In this document: positions 46,224-55,063 of the stretch, in pieces | Layout: every line of letters begins with the position of its first letter | Position numbering within the stretch: position 1 is the stretch's first letter | NCBI GenBank assembly: GCA_051418055.1 | Contig: JBPRGH010000007.1 | Coordinates: forward strand, 124,001-188,000 | Length of the DNA stretch: 64,000 nucleotides | Reading direction: 5' to 3' | From: JBPRGH01 sp051418055 | GTDB taxonomy: Bacteria; Bacteroidota; Bacteroidia; Cytophagales; Cyclobacteriaceae | Program-made: the position numbers and the translations under genes | Notes under the pieces: model-generated | The model's input: only the letters and a program-made list of their open reading frames with translations | Told to the model about the DNA's origin: nothing | Databases searched by the model: none

Positions 46224-46859
46224 TCAACAGCAATCTTCATCAGCCAGAGAAGGGTTTTTTGATTTTTCAAATGATTCTTTTCCCTCCCTGAATGCATACC
46301 AGGCTATTGCAAGGCTACCTAATGCATCAACATAAGGGATTCTAAAAAACTCATAAAGCGCACTGGCAATCAGGAGGATAAATGAAAGGTAAAAACAGGC
46401 TTTTGTACAGTGAGCATCAAGGATTATAGGCGCCGAATTAAGCTTTTTACCTACCTTCAATTTGGCGCTATATAAAAAATACATGGTAAGGATTGATATA
46501 CCAGCTATTATTATTCCTGCTATTGTGGTCTCAGGTTTCGCTTTTGTATATATAGCCAGACCTGCCCCAATCACTAATCCCGCTGCCAAGATATAAAAAG
46601 CTGTTCCGGTTATTTTTAAAGCTGTAGTTTCAAACTTATCTTTTTTATCTGCATTATGATGCTGAATCCGCCAGATCATATGGGCTATTCCTAACCCTGA
46701 AAGAACCTCAACAAAGCTGTCGGACCCAAAACCAAATAGAGCCAGGGTTTCATCACTCACACCAAAATATAGAGATATTACACCCTCTATTAAATTGTAG
46801 ACAATGGTAAATATACTTAAATAAAACGCTGTCTTATATAAGGATTTCTCGTTCGTCAT
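46224..46859 (-). CDS. CDF-like cation transporter (short form)
   Basis: 211 residues with five to six membrane segments. GFGSDSFVEVLSGLGIAHMIWR carries the acidic residues and helix of the cation-diffusion superfamily, and the C-terminus ends ADEDCC, a plausible metal-binding tail. No cytosolic CDF C-terminal domain. It overlaps the full-length CDF gene by four bases and is co-expressed. The substrate may be a divalent metal; identity is not determinable. Confidence 0.8.
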   Translation of the reverse strand: MTNEKSLYKTAFYLSIFTIVYNLIEGVISLYFGVSDETLALFGFGSDSFVEVLSGLGIAHMIWRIQHHNADKKDKFETTALKITGTAFYILAAGLVIGAGLAIYTKAKPETTIAGIIIAGISILTMYFLYSAKLKVGKKLNSAPIILDAHCTKACFYLSFILLIASALYEFFRIPYVDALGSLAIAWYAFREGKESFEKSKNPSLADEDCC

Positions 46860-47758
46860 TTTTTATTTTTTGATTTTTGCAGGATCTGGCAGCTCTCCTC
46901 ACTAAGCTCTGTCTCTACCGTATAATGATCAAAATTATAATTATCAAGAATTTCCTTCGCTTTAGCTTTTACTTTCATTATCTCGTTAAAATCAGCTACT
47001 TCTTTAAGTTTTAAATGTGTAGAAAAAACATGCCGCTGACCATCAAGCGACCATACATGAGTATGATGAAGGGATTCTACTTTATTAATACGCTGAAGCT
47101 TATTTTTCACCTCTTCAATGTCAACACCTTCAGGAACTCCCTGCAGAAAAATATGTAAAGTCTTTTTCAGTCGTTTGAAAACATTGAACAAAATGTAGCC
47201 TGCAATAAGGATACTAAGAATAGGATCAATAATTATAAAGCCGGTAAATTTTATCACTATAGCACCAATTAAAACGGCTACCCAGCCCATCACATCTTCG
47301 AGCAGGTGGAGTCTCACCACCTCCTCATTCAGAGACTCCCCCCCATGCAGTTTATAAGCCGCATACCCATTCATAGCTACTCCAAATAAAGCAAAGATTA
47401 TCATTCCTGTTGCGTTTACAGATTCCGGTGCGGAGATACGAGCAATAGCCTCTGAAATAATGAAAACTGATCCAATTATTAAAATTACGCTGTTAATCAG
47501 AGCTCCGAGAAGGGAAAAACGTTCATACCCAAATGTATATCTTTCTGAAGCTTCTTTCTTGGATTTCTTATTTAAGAACCACGCCAGGCCAAGTGAAAAA
47601 CTATCCCCAAGATCATGAAGAGCATCAGAAAGTATTGCAACACTATTTACAAACAAACCTCCAATTAACTCGAGAATTGCAAACCCGAAGTTTAGGAAAA
47701 AAGCTAATTTTAAATTCTTACCGGATTTATCCGCATGATGATGGTGATCATGTGCCAT
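46856..47758 (-). CDS. Cation diffusion facilitator, CzcD/ZitB-type
   Basis: 300 residues: His-rich N-terminus (MAHDHHHHADKSG), six membrane segments, and the zinc-site motif LSDALHDLGDS with HxxxD. The cytosolic C-terminal ferredoxin-like domain has ESLHHTHVWSLDGQRH. It exports Zn, Co or Cd from the cytosol in exchange for protons. First gene of a two-CDF operon, with the ZIP importer nearby on the same strand but further upstream. Confidence 0.93.
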   Translation of the reverse strand: MAHDHHHHADKSGKNLKLAFFLNFGFAILELIGGLFVNSVAILSDALHDLGDSFSLGLAWFLNKKSKKEASERYTFGYERFSLLGALINSVILIIGSVFIISEAIARISAPESVNATGMIIFALFGVAMNGYAAYKLHGGESLNEEVVRLHLLEDVMGWVAVLIGAIVIKFTGFIIIDPILSILIAGYILFNVFKRLKKTLHIFLQGVPEGVDIEEVKNKLQRINKVESLHHTHVWSLDGQRHVFSTHLKLKEVADFNEIMKVKAKAKEILDNYNFDHYTVETELSEESCQILQKSKNKK

Positions 47759-47829
47759 GTTAGTAAATCAACCGGTTTAAATAACTAAAGTTATAGAGAT
47801 TTGTTGATATAATTTTTAATACATAATAA

Positions 47830-48246
47830 ATGCAGAACATTATACACGTCCTTGATATTCAGGCCCCAAAGGATAAAGTTTTACATGCCTTAAATACAGA
47901 AGAAGGCCTTTCGCAATGGTGGACAAGAAAAGTTTTTTTTGAAGATGATTCCAGTGGCCCAATTCATTTTGCTTTTATGGGAGACTTTAACCCTATAATG
48001 AATGTGGAGAATTCTGAAAATGAAATCGTTTGGAAATGTATCGATGGTGTTCCTGCATGGAAAAATGATGAGCTAAGATTTCAGCTGCAGCTTTATAATG
48101 AGGGCACTACAGTTCAATTTACCCATCACTTTACTAATAATTTAAATGATGAGCAAGTAGGCAGGTTCAATTATATATGGGGTTATTATATGCAAAGCCT
48201 GCGGTTGTTTTGTGAAGAAGGCAAGGGAAGTCCGTTTGAGATATAG
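47830..48246 (+). CDS. SRPBCC (AHSA1-type) domain protein
   Basis: 138 residues, a single START/Bet v1-like fold: IIHVLDIQAPKDKVLHALNT, LSQWWT and GYYMQSLRLFCEEG are Aha1-type landmarks. These proteins bind hydrophobic ligands or act as Hsp90 co-chaperone-like domains; no specific role is evident. Divergent from the CDF gene. Confidence 0.82.
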   Translation: MQNIIHVLDIQAPKDKVLHALNTEEGLSQWWTRKVFFEDDSSGPIHFAFMGDFNPIMNVENSENEIVWKCIDGVPAWKNDELRFQLQLYNEGTTVQFTHHFTNNLNDEQVGRFNYIWGYYMQSLRLFCEEGKGSPFEI

Positions 48247-48286
48247 GTCTAGATGTTAGATTTTAGATAATTTTTTCCCAACTGAT

Positions 48287-49099
48287 TTACCCAAAGGCAA
48301 CATCCAGTATCATCATTACAGTAAACCCTATTAAAACTCCCATTGTAGCAAGGTCGGTGTTCTTGTGTAACTGAGATTCGGGGATTAGCTCTTCTACTAC
48401 TACAAAGATCATTGCACCTGCAGCAAAAGATAATGCATATGGCAGAAGTGGCTCCATTGTTATTACCGCAAGCGCTCCAATAACACCTCCAATAGGTTCG
48501 ACAAACCCGGAGATCTGTCCATAGAAAAAACTCTTTCCTCTTGACATACCTTCCCTTCTTAATGGTACAGACACAGAAACACCTTCAGGAAAGTTTTGAA
48601 TCCCTATTCCTACAGCTAAAGCCACTGCACCTGAAAATGTTGTCACTGAAACATCAGATGCAAGCGCCCCGAATGCCACACCAACAGCAAGTCCTTCAGG
48701 AATATTATGAAGTGTGATAGCAGATACCAGAAGTATACTTCTCCTCCAACTGGTTTTAGGTCCTTCAGCTTCCTCTTTAGGATAGCCAATATGCAGGTGG
48801 GGCAAAATTTTATCAAGGCCATAGATAAATATTCCTCCAAGCATAAAACCAACGGCTGCCGGTATCCAGGAGGCAATCGGATCCTTCTCTGCCATTTCTA
48901 TAGCAGGCGCCAGTAAAGACCAGAAGCTTGCTGCTATCATTACACCTGCTGCAAAGCCCATCATCCAGTCAAGGACTTTACGGCTGATATCTTTGAAGAA
49001 AAATACAATAGAAGCACCCAGGGCAGTTACTCCCCAGGTAAATAAGGTTGCAATTAGTGCCTGAATAACAGGCGATTGTTCCCGAAGCCAGTCTATCAT
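48287..49099 (-). CDS. ZIP-family metal transporter
   Basis: 270 residues with eight membrane helices. TM4 has HNIPEGLAVGVAFGA and TM5 QNFPEGVSVS, the paired HNxPEG motifs that bind the transported metal. Related to ZupT/GufA, it imports Zn, Fe or Mn. Its position near two CDF exporters marks a metal-homeostasis cluster. Confidence 0.92.
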   Translation of the reverse strand: MIDWLREQSPVIQALIATLFTWGVTALGASIVFFFKDISRKVLDWMMGFAAGVMIAASFWSLLAPAIEMAEKDPIASWIPAAVGFMLGGIFIYGLDKILPHLHIGYPKEEAEGPKTSWRRSILLVSAITLHNIPEGLAVGVAFGALASDVSVTTFSGAVALAVGIGIQNFPEGVSVSVPLRREGMSRGKSFFYGQISGFVEPIGGVIGALAVITMEPLLPYALSFAAGAMIFVVVEELIPESQLHKNTDLATMGVLIGFTVMMILDVAFG

Positions 49100-49164
49100 C
49101 TGCTTTATAACAGATAAAGAACCGGCTATTGTTTAAATCTAATTTTATTTAGAATCTATATCTG

Positions 49165-49611
49165 CTACTTCCAAAATTCATCTTGGGTATTTTCAACAAA
49201 ACCTTCTTCCTCATGAACCTCATCTATTAGCTTCAACTGCTCTTCCGTAGCTATCTCCTGAATTTTCTGAAACAACGCCCTTTCCTCAAACCGAATGTGT
49301 GCTTCTAGCTCCTTTTCTAACCGCTCCAGTGTCTTTCTAACCTCTTTCTTCTCCTCAAAAAGCTTTTTCAAAAATACATGGTCAGCCAAAGCTTTCTGCA
49401 CAAGCTCGCTATCATTACCAAGAACAGGGAAGATATGCTTCTCCTCAACTTCAAAATGAGGTTGAATATGATTTGGATAAAACCAATCAACATAGCGTTT
49501 TATTCTTTCTGGCTCCACTCCCTTTGCCAGTCCTGCCCTGATCTTCCATCCAAGGAGTAATCCATGATGATGTTGCCTGCTTAAAGGTTGTAATGATTTG
49601 TGACGACGCAT
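49165..49611 (-). CDS. Hemerythrin-domain protein
   Basis: 148 residues, a hemerythrin/HHE four-helix bundle: LSRQHHHGLLLGWKI (first His pair), HIQPHFEVEEKHIFP (H and E ligands), and LEAHIRFEERALF. The set of His/Glu residues for a di-iron site is present. Possible O2, NO or iron-sensing or storage role. It lies just downstream of ric but is separated from it by a terminator. Confidence 0.85.
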   Translation of the reverse strand: MRRHKSLQPLSRQHHHGLLLGWKIRAGLAKGVEPERIKRYVDWFYPNHIQPHFEVEEKHIFPVLGNDSELVQKALADHVFLKKLFEEKKEVRKTLERLEKELEAHIRFEERALFQKIQEIATEEQLKLIDEVHEEEGFVENTQDEFWK

Positions 49612-49663
49612 TTTTATTTAATTAAATGATGAAAAGTTAACAGCTGAAGTGTAAAGTTGATAT

Positions 49664-49692
49664 AAAAAAAGTGCAGTGCTATTAAGCACTGC
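49664..49692 (-). terminator. Intrinsic terminator after ric
   Basis: GCAGTGCT (49673-49680), loop ATTA, AGCACTGC (49685-49692): a perfect 8-bp stem followed on the minus strand by a T-rich run (complement of the A7 at 49664-49670). Confidence 0.9.
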
Positions 49693-49699
49693 CTTTCAG

Positions 49700-50626
49700 T
49701 CATTTTACCGGACAGCTTGTAAATTTAACCGGCTTCTCCATACGTGGAAATAAAATATTATTTTCCAGGTGTATATGCTGATGCAGGTCTTCCTCGAATT
49801 CATGTAGCATATTATAAAGCAATTCAAAGGATGCGCAGCCATCATGAGGAGCGTTATAATCATTGCACAATTCACGGATCCTCACAAGCATATCACCGGC
49901 TTCCTGATGCTCATCGTGAAGTATTTCCTCCAGTTTAGTCTTTTCAGGATAAATACCATCACTTTCATATTTTTTTACAGCTGGAAAATATTGATCCTCC
50001 TCCTTTTCCATATGATCATAAAGCTCAATGATCAATTGGTTAAAACTTTCATTCAACCCTCCCAGCTGGGGATGGGCATCGCCATGAACTTTATATACCT
50101 TTTCAAGAAGCTCGATAACCTGTGGGGATTTTTTCCTGATATAATTATGATGGTTATTTATGATAAAATCACATATAGCGCTGGCAGTCCAATCTTCAAA
50201 ACGTAATGGCTGCTCTCTAGAGGGTTTTGCTTCTTTAACCTCACGAAGTACCTGTTTATAATCTAATCCTTTTTCCTGACAAACATCATTTAAATATCGC
50301 TTTCCATTACAGCAGAAATCGATCTTATACTTTTGAAAAACAGCAGTAGCGGCCGGGTATAGTGCAGCAAGTTCGCCGATTGTTTTTTGTAGCTGTACCT
50401 TCTTGGTTATCCGGACTTTCCATACATCATCAATTCCACTTACTTCATAATCCCAGGAAAAAACATTTCCAAAAAGATGCTGTAACTGGTAATATAAAGG
50501 TTTTGGATCATGATCATTGATAAGGATCATATCCTGTCCACCTACCAGCTGGTTCACCTGCTCGATTATGGTAGGATGCTTTACCTGCGGCGGTAAAACA
50601 CGTGCATCTATAATAATTTGTTCCAT
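49700..50626 (-). CDS. ric: Iron-sulfur cluster repair di-iron protein (Ric/YtfE/ScdA) with N-terminal DUF2249
   Basis: 308 residues. Order: DUF2249 (1-80, IIIDARVLPPQVKHPTI), the ScdA_N/DUF542 domain with the CCxG-type site KIDFCCNGKRYL, then a hemerythrin domain with HHNYIRKK, HLEN and related His/Glu ligands. Ric repairs Fe-S clusters damaged by NO or peroxide. The extra DUF2249 is unusual compared with E. coli YtfE. The promoter carries an FNR/NnrR-type site, and the nos operon lies directly upstream. Confidence 0.93.
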   Translation of the reverse strand: MEQIIIDARVLPPQVKHPTIIEQVNQLVGGQDMILINDHDPKPLYYQLQHLFGNVFSWDYEVSGIDDVWKVRITKKVQLQKTIGELAALYPAATAVFQKYKIDFCCNGKRYLNDVCQEKGLDYKQVLREVKEAKPSREQPLRFEDWTASAICDFIINNHHNYIRKKSPQVIELLEKVYKVHGDAHPQLGGLNESFNQLIIELYDHMEKEEDQYFPAVKKYESDGIYPEKTKLEEILHDEHQEAGDMLVRIRELCNDYNAPHDGCASFELLYNMLHEFEEDLHQHIHLENNILFPRMEKPVKFTSCPVK

Positions 50627-50651
50627 ATTGATAAATTTTTTAGTTTCTATT

Positions 50652-50695
50652 CAAATTTATCAGTATCAGGAAAGCTATTTTATGATCTAAATCAT
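50652..50695 (-). promoter_or_regulatory. ric promoter: FNR/NnrR-type palindrome plus -7 element
   Basis: ATGAT-CTAA-ATCAT (50682-50695) is a perfect palindrome. The minus-strand -7 element TAAATTTG runs from 50659 to 50652. The site centre (50688.5) is 29.5 bases from its first base, which puts it near -41.5, the class II activator position. Confidence 0.75.
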
Positions 50696-50803
50696 CTAAT
50701 GAAAAAAATTCGAAGGCACTAAGACACCAAGGCCTATGTATATTTTTATGGTTTAATAAATTGAAATTTATCTGCCTGTACCCTTGTCCTGGTGGTATTT
50801 TTT

Positions 50804-52021
50804 TTAATAAACATCGCGGTTGATAAAATTCTGCACTACAGAAATTAAAAGTACCAACGGCATAACCAGGCTAACGATAAAAAGTACGATAAAATAATTG
50901 GGTATAACCATTCCAAAATTCATGATCAGCAATGGTTGTGATACAAGCAGCAACTCACTTATGGTGAAAGAGAGAATAAACAATGCAAAAATTACCGGTG
51001 AGATTCTCCAGAAATCAAACTGCCGCAGCCATGCGAGCAGAAAAACAGTGACAAAGCCAATAAACACCAGATGAAGATATGTGATCAGAAAATTTCTCAC
51101 TTCATATACCAACACCGCCAGCTGAGGCTCAACCCCTACAAGCTGAAGTAAATTTTTAAATATAAAGCAGGTTATTGCAAAAACCATCACCCAAAAAACC
51201 ATTTGGTCAACCTGAGACTTAAGATCTTTAACAATTCCCTTTATAGATTTCCAGAAGTAAAATATCCCGACAACCTGAAATAAAGACGCCACCAAAGCTG
51301 CAAGGTACATAAAACCTGGGGGGGATGCCCATAAGGTAGAACTTGCATACGCCGGAAGACAGCATAAAGCGAATATCCAAAGAAATATACCACCTGCTTT
51401 GACATCAAAGTGTATATTACGCTGCTCCAAAAAATTATAAATCAAAGCAAAAATGGCAAATGTAAACCAGCCGTCATACTGCAGGTGCAGGTAGAAATAA
51501 ATAGCCAGCTCATAAAATGGGCCTTCAATGCCTGTGGCCATTATGTATCCTAAAGCAAAGGGACCTAATGAGCTAATCACCAGAAAGGCAAGGCTCCAAT
51601 AAGCAAACTTTAATGAAAGCGGCTTTTCCTTCTTATATATGAGAAGCGTATCCCTTACAAAGAAAAATGCAAAAGCCCATGAAAGAAAAACATGCAAAGT
51701 TGAAAAGGTAATGGATACTGCAGCATATCCCTGGAGCGGAAAACTGAACATCATTCCCAGCACACTGAACATAAAGCACCAGAAAAGAATATTATATTTC
51801 TTTATCTTATCAAACGTTTCAGGGATAAAACAAAATAGTAAGCCTGCATAAAGCGCATTAAATATCCAGCCAAGAAAAGCAACATGAGAATGCGCATGCA
51901 GAAAATATTTAAAATTAACACCGCTTATCGGATCTATAAACATGTAGCGCAGAAAAGCACCAAGAAAAGTGGCAATGAGTAAAAATATAATAGAGGTCCT
52001 GACCCAGAGGTTAATTCTCAT
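50804..52021 (-). CDS. Heme-copper-oxidase-subunit-I-like membrane protein in the nos operon
   Basis: 405 residues with about twelve membrane segments. Histidines cluster at putative heme-ligand positions: H42, H44, H46 (FLHAHSHVAFLGW), H110, H179 (YLHLQYDGWF, reminiscent of the HLWVEG helix of NO reductases) and H317 (YLHLVFIGF). The full copper-B set of a terminal oxidase is not evident. This suggests a heme-binding membrane protein related to NorB/cytochrome oxidase subunit I or NnrS, acting in NO or N2O metabolism. Last gene of the nos operon. Function inferred from context and histidine pattern only. Confidence 0.55.
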   Translation of the reverse strand: MRINLWVRTSIIFLLIATFLGAFLRYMFIDPISGVNFKYFLHAHSHVAFLGWIFNALYAGLLFCFIPETFDKIKKYNILFWCFMFSVLGMMFSFPLQGYAAVSITFSTLHVFLSWAFAFFFVRDTLLIYKKEKPLSLKFAYWSLAFLVISSLGPFALGYIMATGIEGPFYELAIYFYLHLQYDGWFTFAIFALIYNFLEQRNIHFDVKAGGIFLWIFALCCLPAYASSTLWASPPGFMYLAALVASLFQVVGIFYFWKSIKGIVKDLKSQVDQMVFWVMVFAITCFIFKNLLQLVGVEPQLAVLVYEVRNFLITYLHLVFIGFVTVFLLAWLRQFDFWRISPVIFALFILSFTISELLLVSQPLLIMNFGMVIPNYFIVLFIVSLVMPLVLLISVVQNFINRDVY

Positions 52022-52074
52022 TTTCTTAAACTACAAATTAAAAATGATCAACAAACTAATCCATTTTTAATTCC

Positions 52075-52455
52075 TCATTCTTCATTTAATAATCCCAGGC
52101 TGTGCATCTTAAATTTAAAGATCCCGGCAATATTTTCCGCCTTTGTTTTGGCTTCCTCAGCTTTTTGGCCGGCAAATAATTCATCCACAGTAGAAGTAAA
52201 CAGTTTTACCCATTGACGAAAATGATCCTCTGATAACGGTAACGCCATATGTGCATCAAAAGGTCGGCCTTTATAGGTTTGAGTGCCAAAAAGAAGTGTT
52301 TCCCAAAAATCATACATTTTGGGAAGGTGTGTATCCCAGTTAACTGCAGCTACATCATTAAAAACCGGCGCGAGAAGTTTATCCTGATTGACTTTATCAT
52401 AAAATGTATCAACCAGAAGCTTAACATCCTTTCTGTTTTCTATATCCTTCTTCAT
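52075..52455 (-). CDS. Group III truncated hemoglobin
   Basis: 126 residues. The start KDIENRKDVKLLVDTFYDKV, PKMYDFWETLLFG and HMALPLSEDHFRQW fit group III (TrHbP) globins, including the F-helix proximal His in the last motif. These bind O2 and NO. Placed in the nos operon between the NnrS-like and oxidase-like membrane proteins and overlapping the former by four bases, which points to NO handling. Confidence 0.88.
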   Translation of the reverse strand: MKKDIENRKDVKLLVDTFYDKVNQDKLLAPVFNDVAAVNWDTHLPKMYDFWETLLFGTQTYKGRPFDAHMALPLSEDHFRQWVKLFTSTVDELFAGQKAEEAKTKAENIAGIFKFKMHSLGLLNEE

Positions 52456-53558
52456 TTTTCCGCCAATTCTACAATTATGTTATTTACTTTTTTATTTTGG
52501 ATTTTCTTAGATTCAGTCAACTTACTTACCACCAGAATAACCATACTTATAAAAAAGGTAAAAATAAATATCCCATTAAGAATACCTCCATAATACTTAA
52601 GCTCATATAAACCACCTATGTTCCCCATTACCCTTATAAGAAGGCTGACCTGGAGCAGTATACCTGAAATATATAAAGCCGGATGGTACGGATAAAAATT
52701 GAACTTTGCAACTCCGGGAAGTATAATGGGTGCATGGGCAAAGATCATATTCATAACAAATCCAATAAAAAACACATGGACCAATGTATCGTAGCTGACG
52801 TCTGCATAACCACCAACTATCAGTAAAAGGCCATAAATTCCCAGCCAGATATATCCTAACCCCAGCATAATGGATGAATACCTATGGAGGCCTTCTTTAA
52901 AGACGCTCTTTCTTACCATGTCATGCCGGAACAACCAGATTACAATGCCAACTATTGCTATACCGCCTATCAGCTGACCGTTTTTATGAAAAAATATCCC
53001 CAAAGCAACTACAGCAACAGTCAGCAATAACAACAGTAGCTGCTTCTGTAGTTTACTGACCGGTAAAAATTTTGTCAGCTCGAGGCGCTCACCAACAATA
53101 GTTAATAGCAAAAAGCTCAACCACCAGGGCAAAGCCATAGGATATAGATTATACCTGATCACCAAAATATTTCCTATCAGCCAGCAAACGGCCCCTGCGA
53201 GCATTACATAAAAGCTGGTTTCTTTTATCCTGCTGAGGATATCCAGGTAAATATAGCATAAGCTAAAAGCGCCGATAGTGAGACAAATAATCGCTGACTC
53301 ATGGAAACCCGTCAAAAAAAGCGGTAAACTGATCCCATTGATGATCGGGAAAAGCAGAAAAAACCTTTGCTTTGCAGTAACCACACGCTCCAGCAGGATA
53401 ACTGTACCCAAAAAGCTGCCTATCATTAATGCGCCATGCTCCCCTCCTACTCCTGTGTGAAGGTCAGACCAGCCAAGTCGGTTATACCCCGCAAAAATGC
53501 CGATGACCATAGATACAACAGCCAGAATAGCAGTTAATGGTACGGCAATTTTTTTCAT
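52452..53558 (-). CDS. NnrS-like multi-pass membrane protein
   Basis: 368 residues, about twelve hydrophobic segments. The histidines are H34 and H41 (LHTGVGGEHGALMIG) and those in HVFFIGFVMNMIFAHAPIILP, similar in spacing to the heme- and copper-coordinating histidines of NnrS, a NO-responsive protein found with denitrification genes. Sequence resemblance is distant, so NnrS-like is a working name. It starts immediately after nosY, and the hemoglobin gene overlaps its end. Confidence 0.6.
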   Translation of the reverse strand: MKKIAVPLTAILAVVSMVIGIFAGYNRLGWSDLHTGVGGEHGALMIGSFLGTVILLERVVTAKQRFFLLFPIINGISLPLFLTGFHESAIICLTIGAFSLCYIYLDILSRIKETSFYVMLAGAVCWLIGNILVIRYNLYPMALPWWLSFLLLTIVGERLELTKFLPVSKLQKQLLLLLLTVAVVALGIFFHKNGQLIGGIAIVGIVIWLFRHDMVRKSVFKEGLHRYSSIMLGLGYIWLGIYGLLLIVGGYADVSYDTLVHVFFIGFVMNMIFAHAPIILPGVAKFNFYPYHPALYISGILLQVSLLIRVMGNIGGLYELKYYGGILNGIFIFTFFISMVILVVSKLTESKKIQNKKVNNIIVELAEK

Positions 53559-54338
53559 CTAAAAATCCTTTCTTCCTACTGTTCTAAATAAAAAGAATAA
53601 TGGAAATACTACCCATAGAATTCCACAGAGCAATGTAATGGTAATACCCAGTGGCGTTCCGAAAAATTTATTAAAAACCGCTCCTGTGAAACCAAATAAG
53701 GCAGAGATGTCAAGGTCCAGCATCATGGTAATACGCATCAGGTCAATCGGGTTGAACAATGTCAGCGCCATTGCCATCTTTTCAAAGGGGTAATCCTGGA
53801 AAATAACAAGAAGCATCAGAAATAATCCATCGTATAAAAGAGCCATTGCCAGCCATACCAGTAATGCTATACCAAATCCTTTTGTACGGTTTTCATTCTT
53901 TATGGCAATCCAGAATGCCAGGGCGCTAAAAATAAACGTTAGCAGCACCCCTATGGCAATCAGCATAAGAAAATTGCCTATTGCTGAAGAAACAAAGACC
54001 CCATAGATAATAAACGGAATCCCTAGTCCCAGAACAAAACTTAATGATAATGACACGGCCATACCAAGATACATTCCCCAGAACACATCGCGCCTCCTGA
54101 CCGGTTGTGCAAGCAACAGCTCCACGAAGTCCCTGGAGTTATAAAAGTAGATAACGCCAAACATAATAGCCGTTAATGGGCTGAGGAACAATACAATGTT
54201 CATCAAGCTTATGATTGCTTTGGAAAGGTCATTGACATATAATAATCCAAATGCTGCAACAAGGTAGAATAGCAGCGATATAATTGTCCAACGGCTTTTC
54301 AGCAGGTCTAAAAAACTATATTTTAATAACTTTCTCAT
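53559..54338 (-). CDS. nosY: NosY-type ABC permease
   Basis: 259 residues with six membrane helices and no ATPase domain. The segment YFYNSRDFVELLLAQPVRRRDVFWG is the ABC-2 permease signature seen in NosY. With NosF and NosD it forms the transporter needed to build the CuZ centre of nitrous oxide reductase, supplying a sulfur species. It overlaps nosF by four bases. Confidence 0.9.
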   Translation of the reverse strand: MRKLLKYSFLDLLKSRWTIISLLFYLVAAFGLLYVNDLSKAIISLMNIVLFLSPLTAIMFGVIYFYNSRDFVELLLAQPVRRRDVFWGMYLGMAVSLSLSFVLGLGIPFIIYGVFVSSAIGNFLMLIAIGVLLTFIFSALAFWIAIKNENRTKGFGIALLVWLAMALLYDGLFLMLLVIFQDYPFEKMAMALTLFNPIDLMRITMMLDLDISALFGFTGAVFNKFFGTPLGITITLLCGILWVVFPLFFLFRTVGRKDF

Positions 54339-55063
54339 GAGGCAATTTTCATTTCGGTTTCTTCGGTACTCATTAATATCTTCGCAATACTACGTTCCAG
54401 GTTATGCTCACCTGTTTGTTTTTTCATTTCACTAATAGATCCTTTGAAATAGATCTTCCCTTCCAGCAGGAATATCAGGTCATCAGTGATCTCCTCTACG
54501 AGCTCCATGATATGGGTAGTGATTAAAACTGTTTTTCCCTTTGCCTTCTCCTCAAGTATCAGGTCTTTTAACCTTATCATTGCCACGGGGTCAAGACCTA
54601 CCGTTGGTTCATCCAGAATGATCAAAGGAGTATCAAACATAAAGGTAAGCACGAGATTAACCTTCTGCCTTGTACCTCCTGAGAGCTGGGACAATTTTGT
54701 TCCCATATGCTTGTGAAGGTCAAAAAGATCAATCAAATAATCCTCCCGTGATTCCTGGCCTCTGATATCCTTAATCATGGAAATAATATCGTTGATCTTA
54801 AGGTTATCAGGAAATCGGCTTACCTGTGGAAGATAAGAAATAGATCTCCTGTAATTCCAGCTGTTTTTAACCGATTTACCATTGACAATTATTTCTCCTG
54901 CATCTATAGTATTTAATCCGACAACCGACTTTATCATAGTCGTTTTTCCGGAACCGTTAGGTCCTAATATAGAAGTGATCTTCCCTTCAGTAGCATAAAA
55001 ATCGATCCCTTGAAGGACGTGGTTCTTTTTGAATGACTTATGTAAATTTCTTATTTCAATCAT
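54335..55063 (-). CDS. nosF: NosF ABC transporter ATPase
   Basis: 242 residues. Walker A LGPNGSGKTTMIKS, signature LSGGTRQKVNL and Walker B LIILDEPTVGLDP are intact. It energises NosDFY for CuZ assembly. It overlaps nosD and nosY by four bases each, so translation is coupled. Confidence 0.92.
   Translation of the reverse strand: MIEIRNLHKSFKKNHVLQGIDFYATEGKITSILGPNGSGKTTMIKSVVGLNTIDAGEIIVNGKSVKNSWNYRRSISYLPQVSRFPDNLKINDIISMIKDIRGQESREDYLIDLFDLHKHMGTKLSQLSGGTRQKVNLVLTFMFDTPLIILDEPTVGLDPVAMIRLKDLILEEKAKGKTVLITTHIMELVEEITDDLIFLLEGKIYFKGSISEMKKQTGEHNLERSIAKILMSTEETEMKIAS

Noticed and set aside
52040..52060. ATGATCAAC half-site before the 52021 gene as a further FNR-type site
   Set aside because: Only one arm matches the palindrome and it lies in a short intra-operon gap with no -7 element at the right distance.
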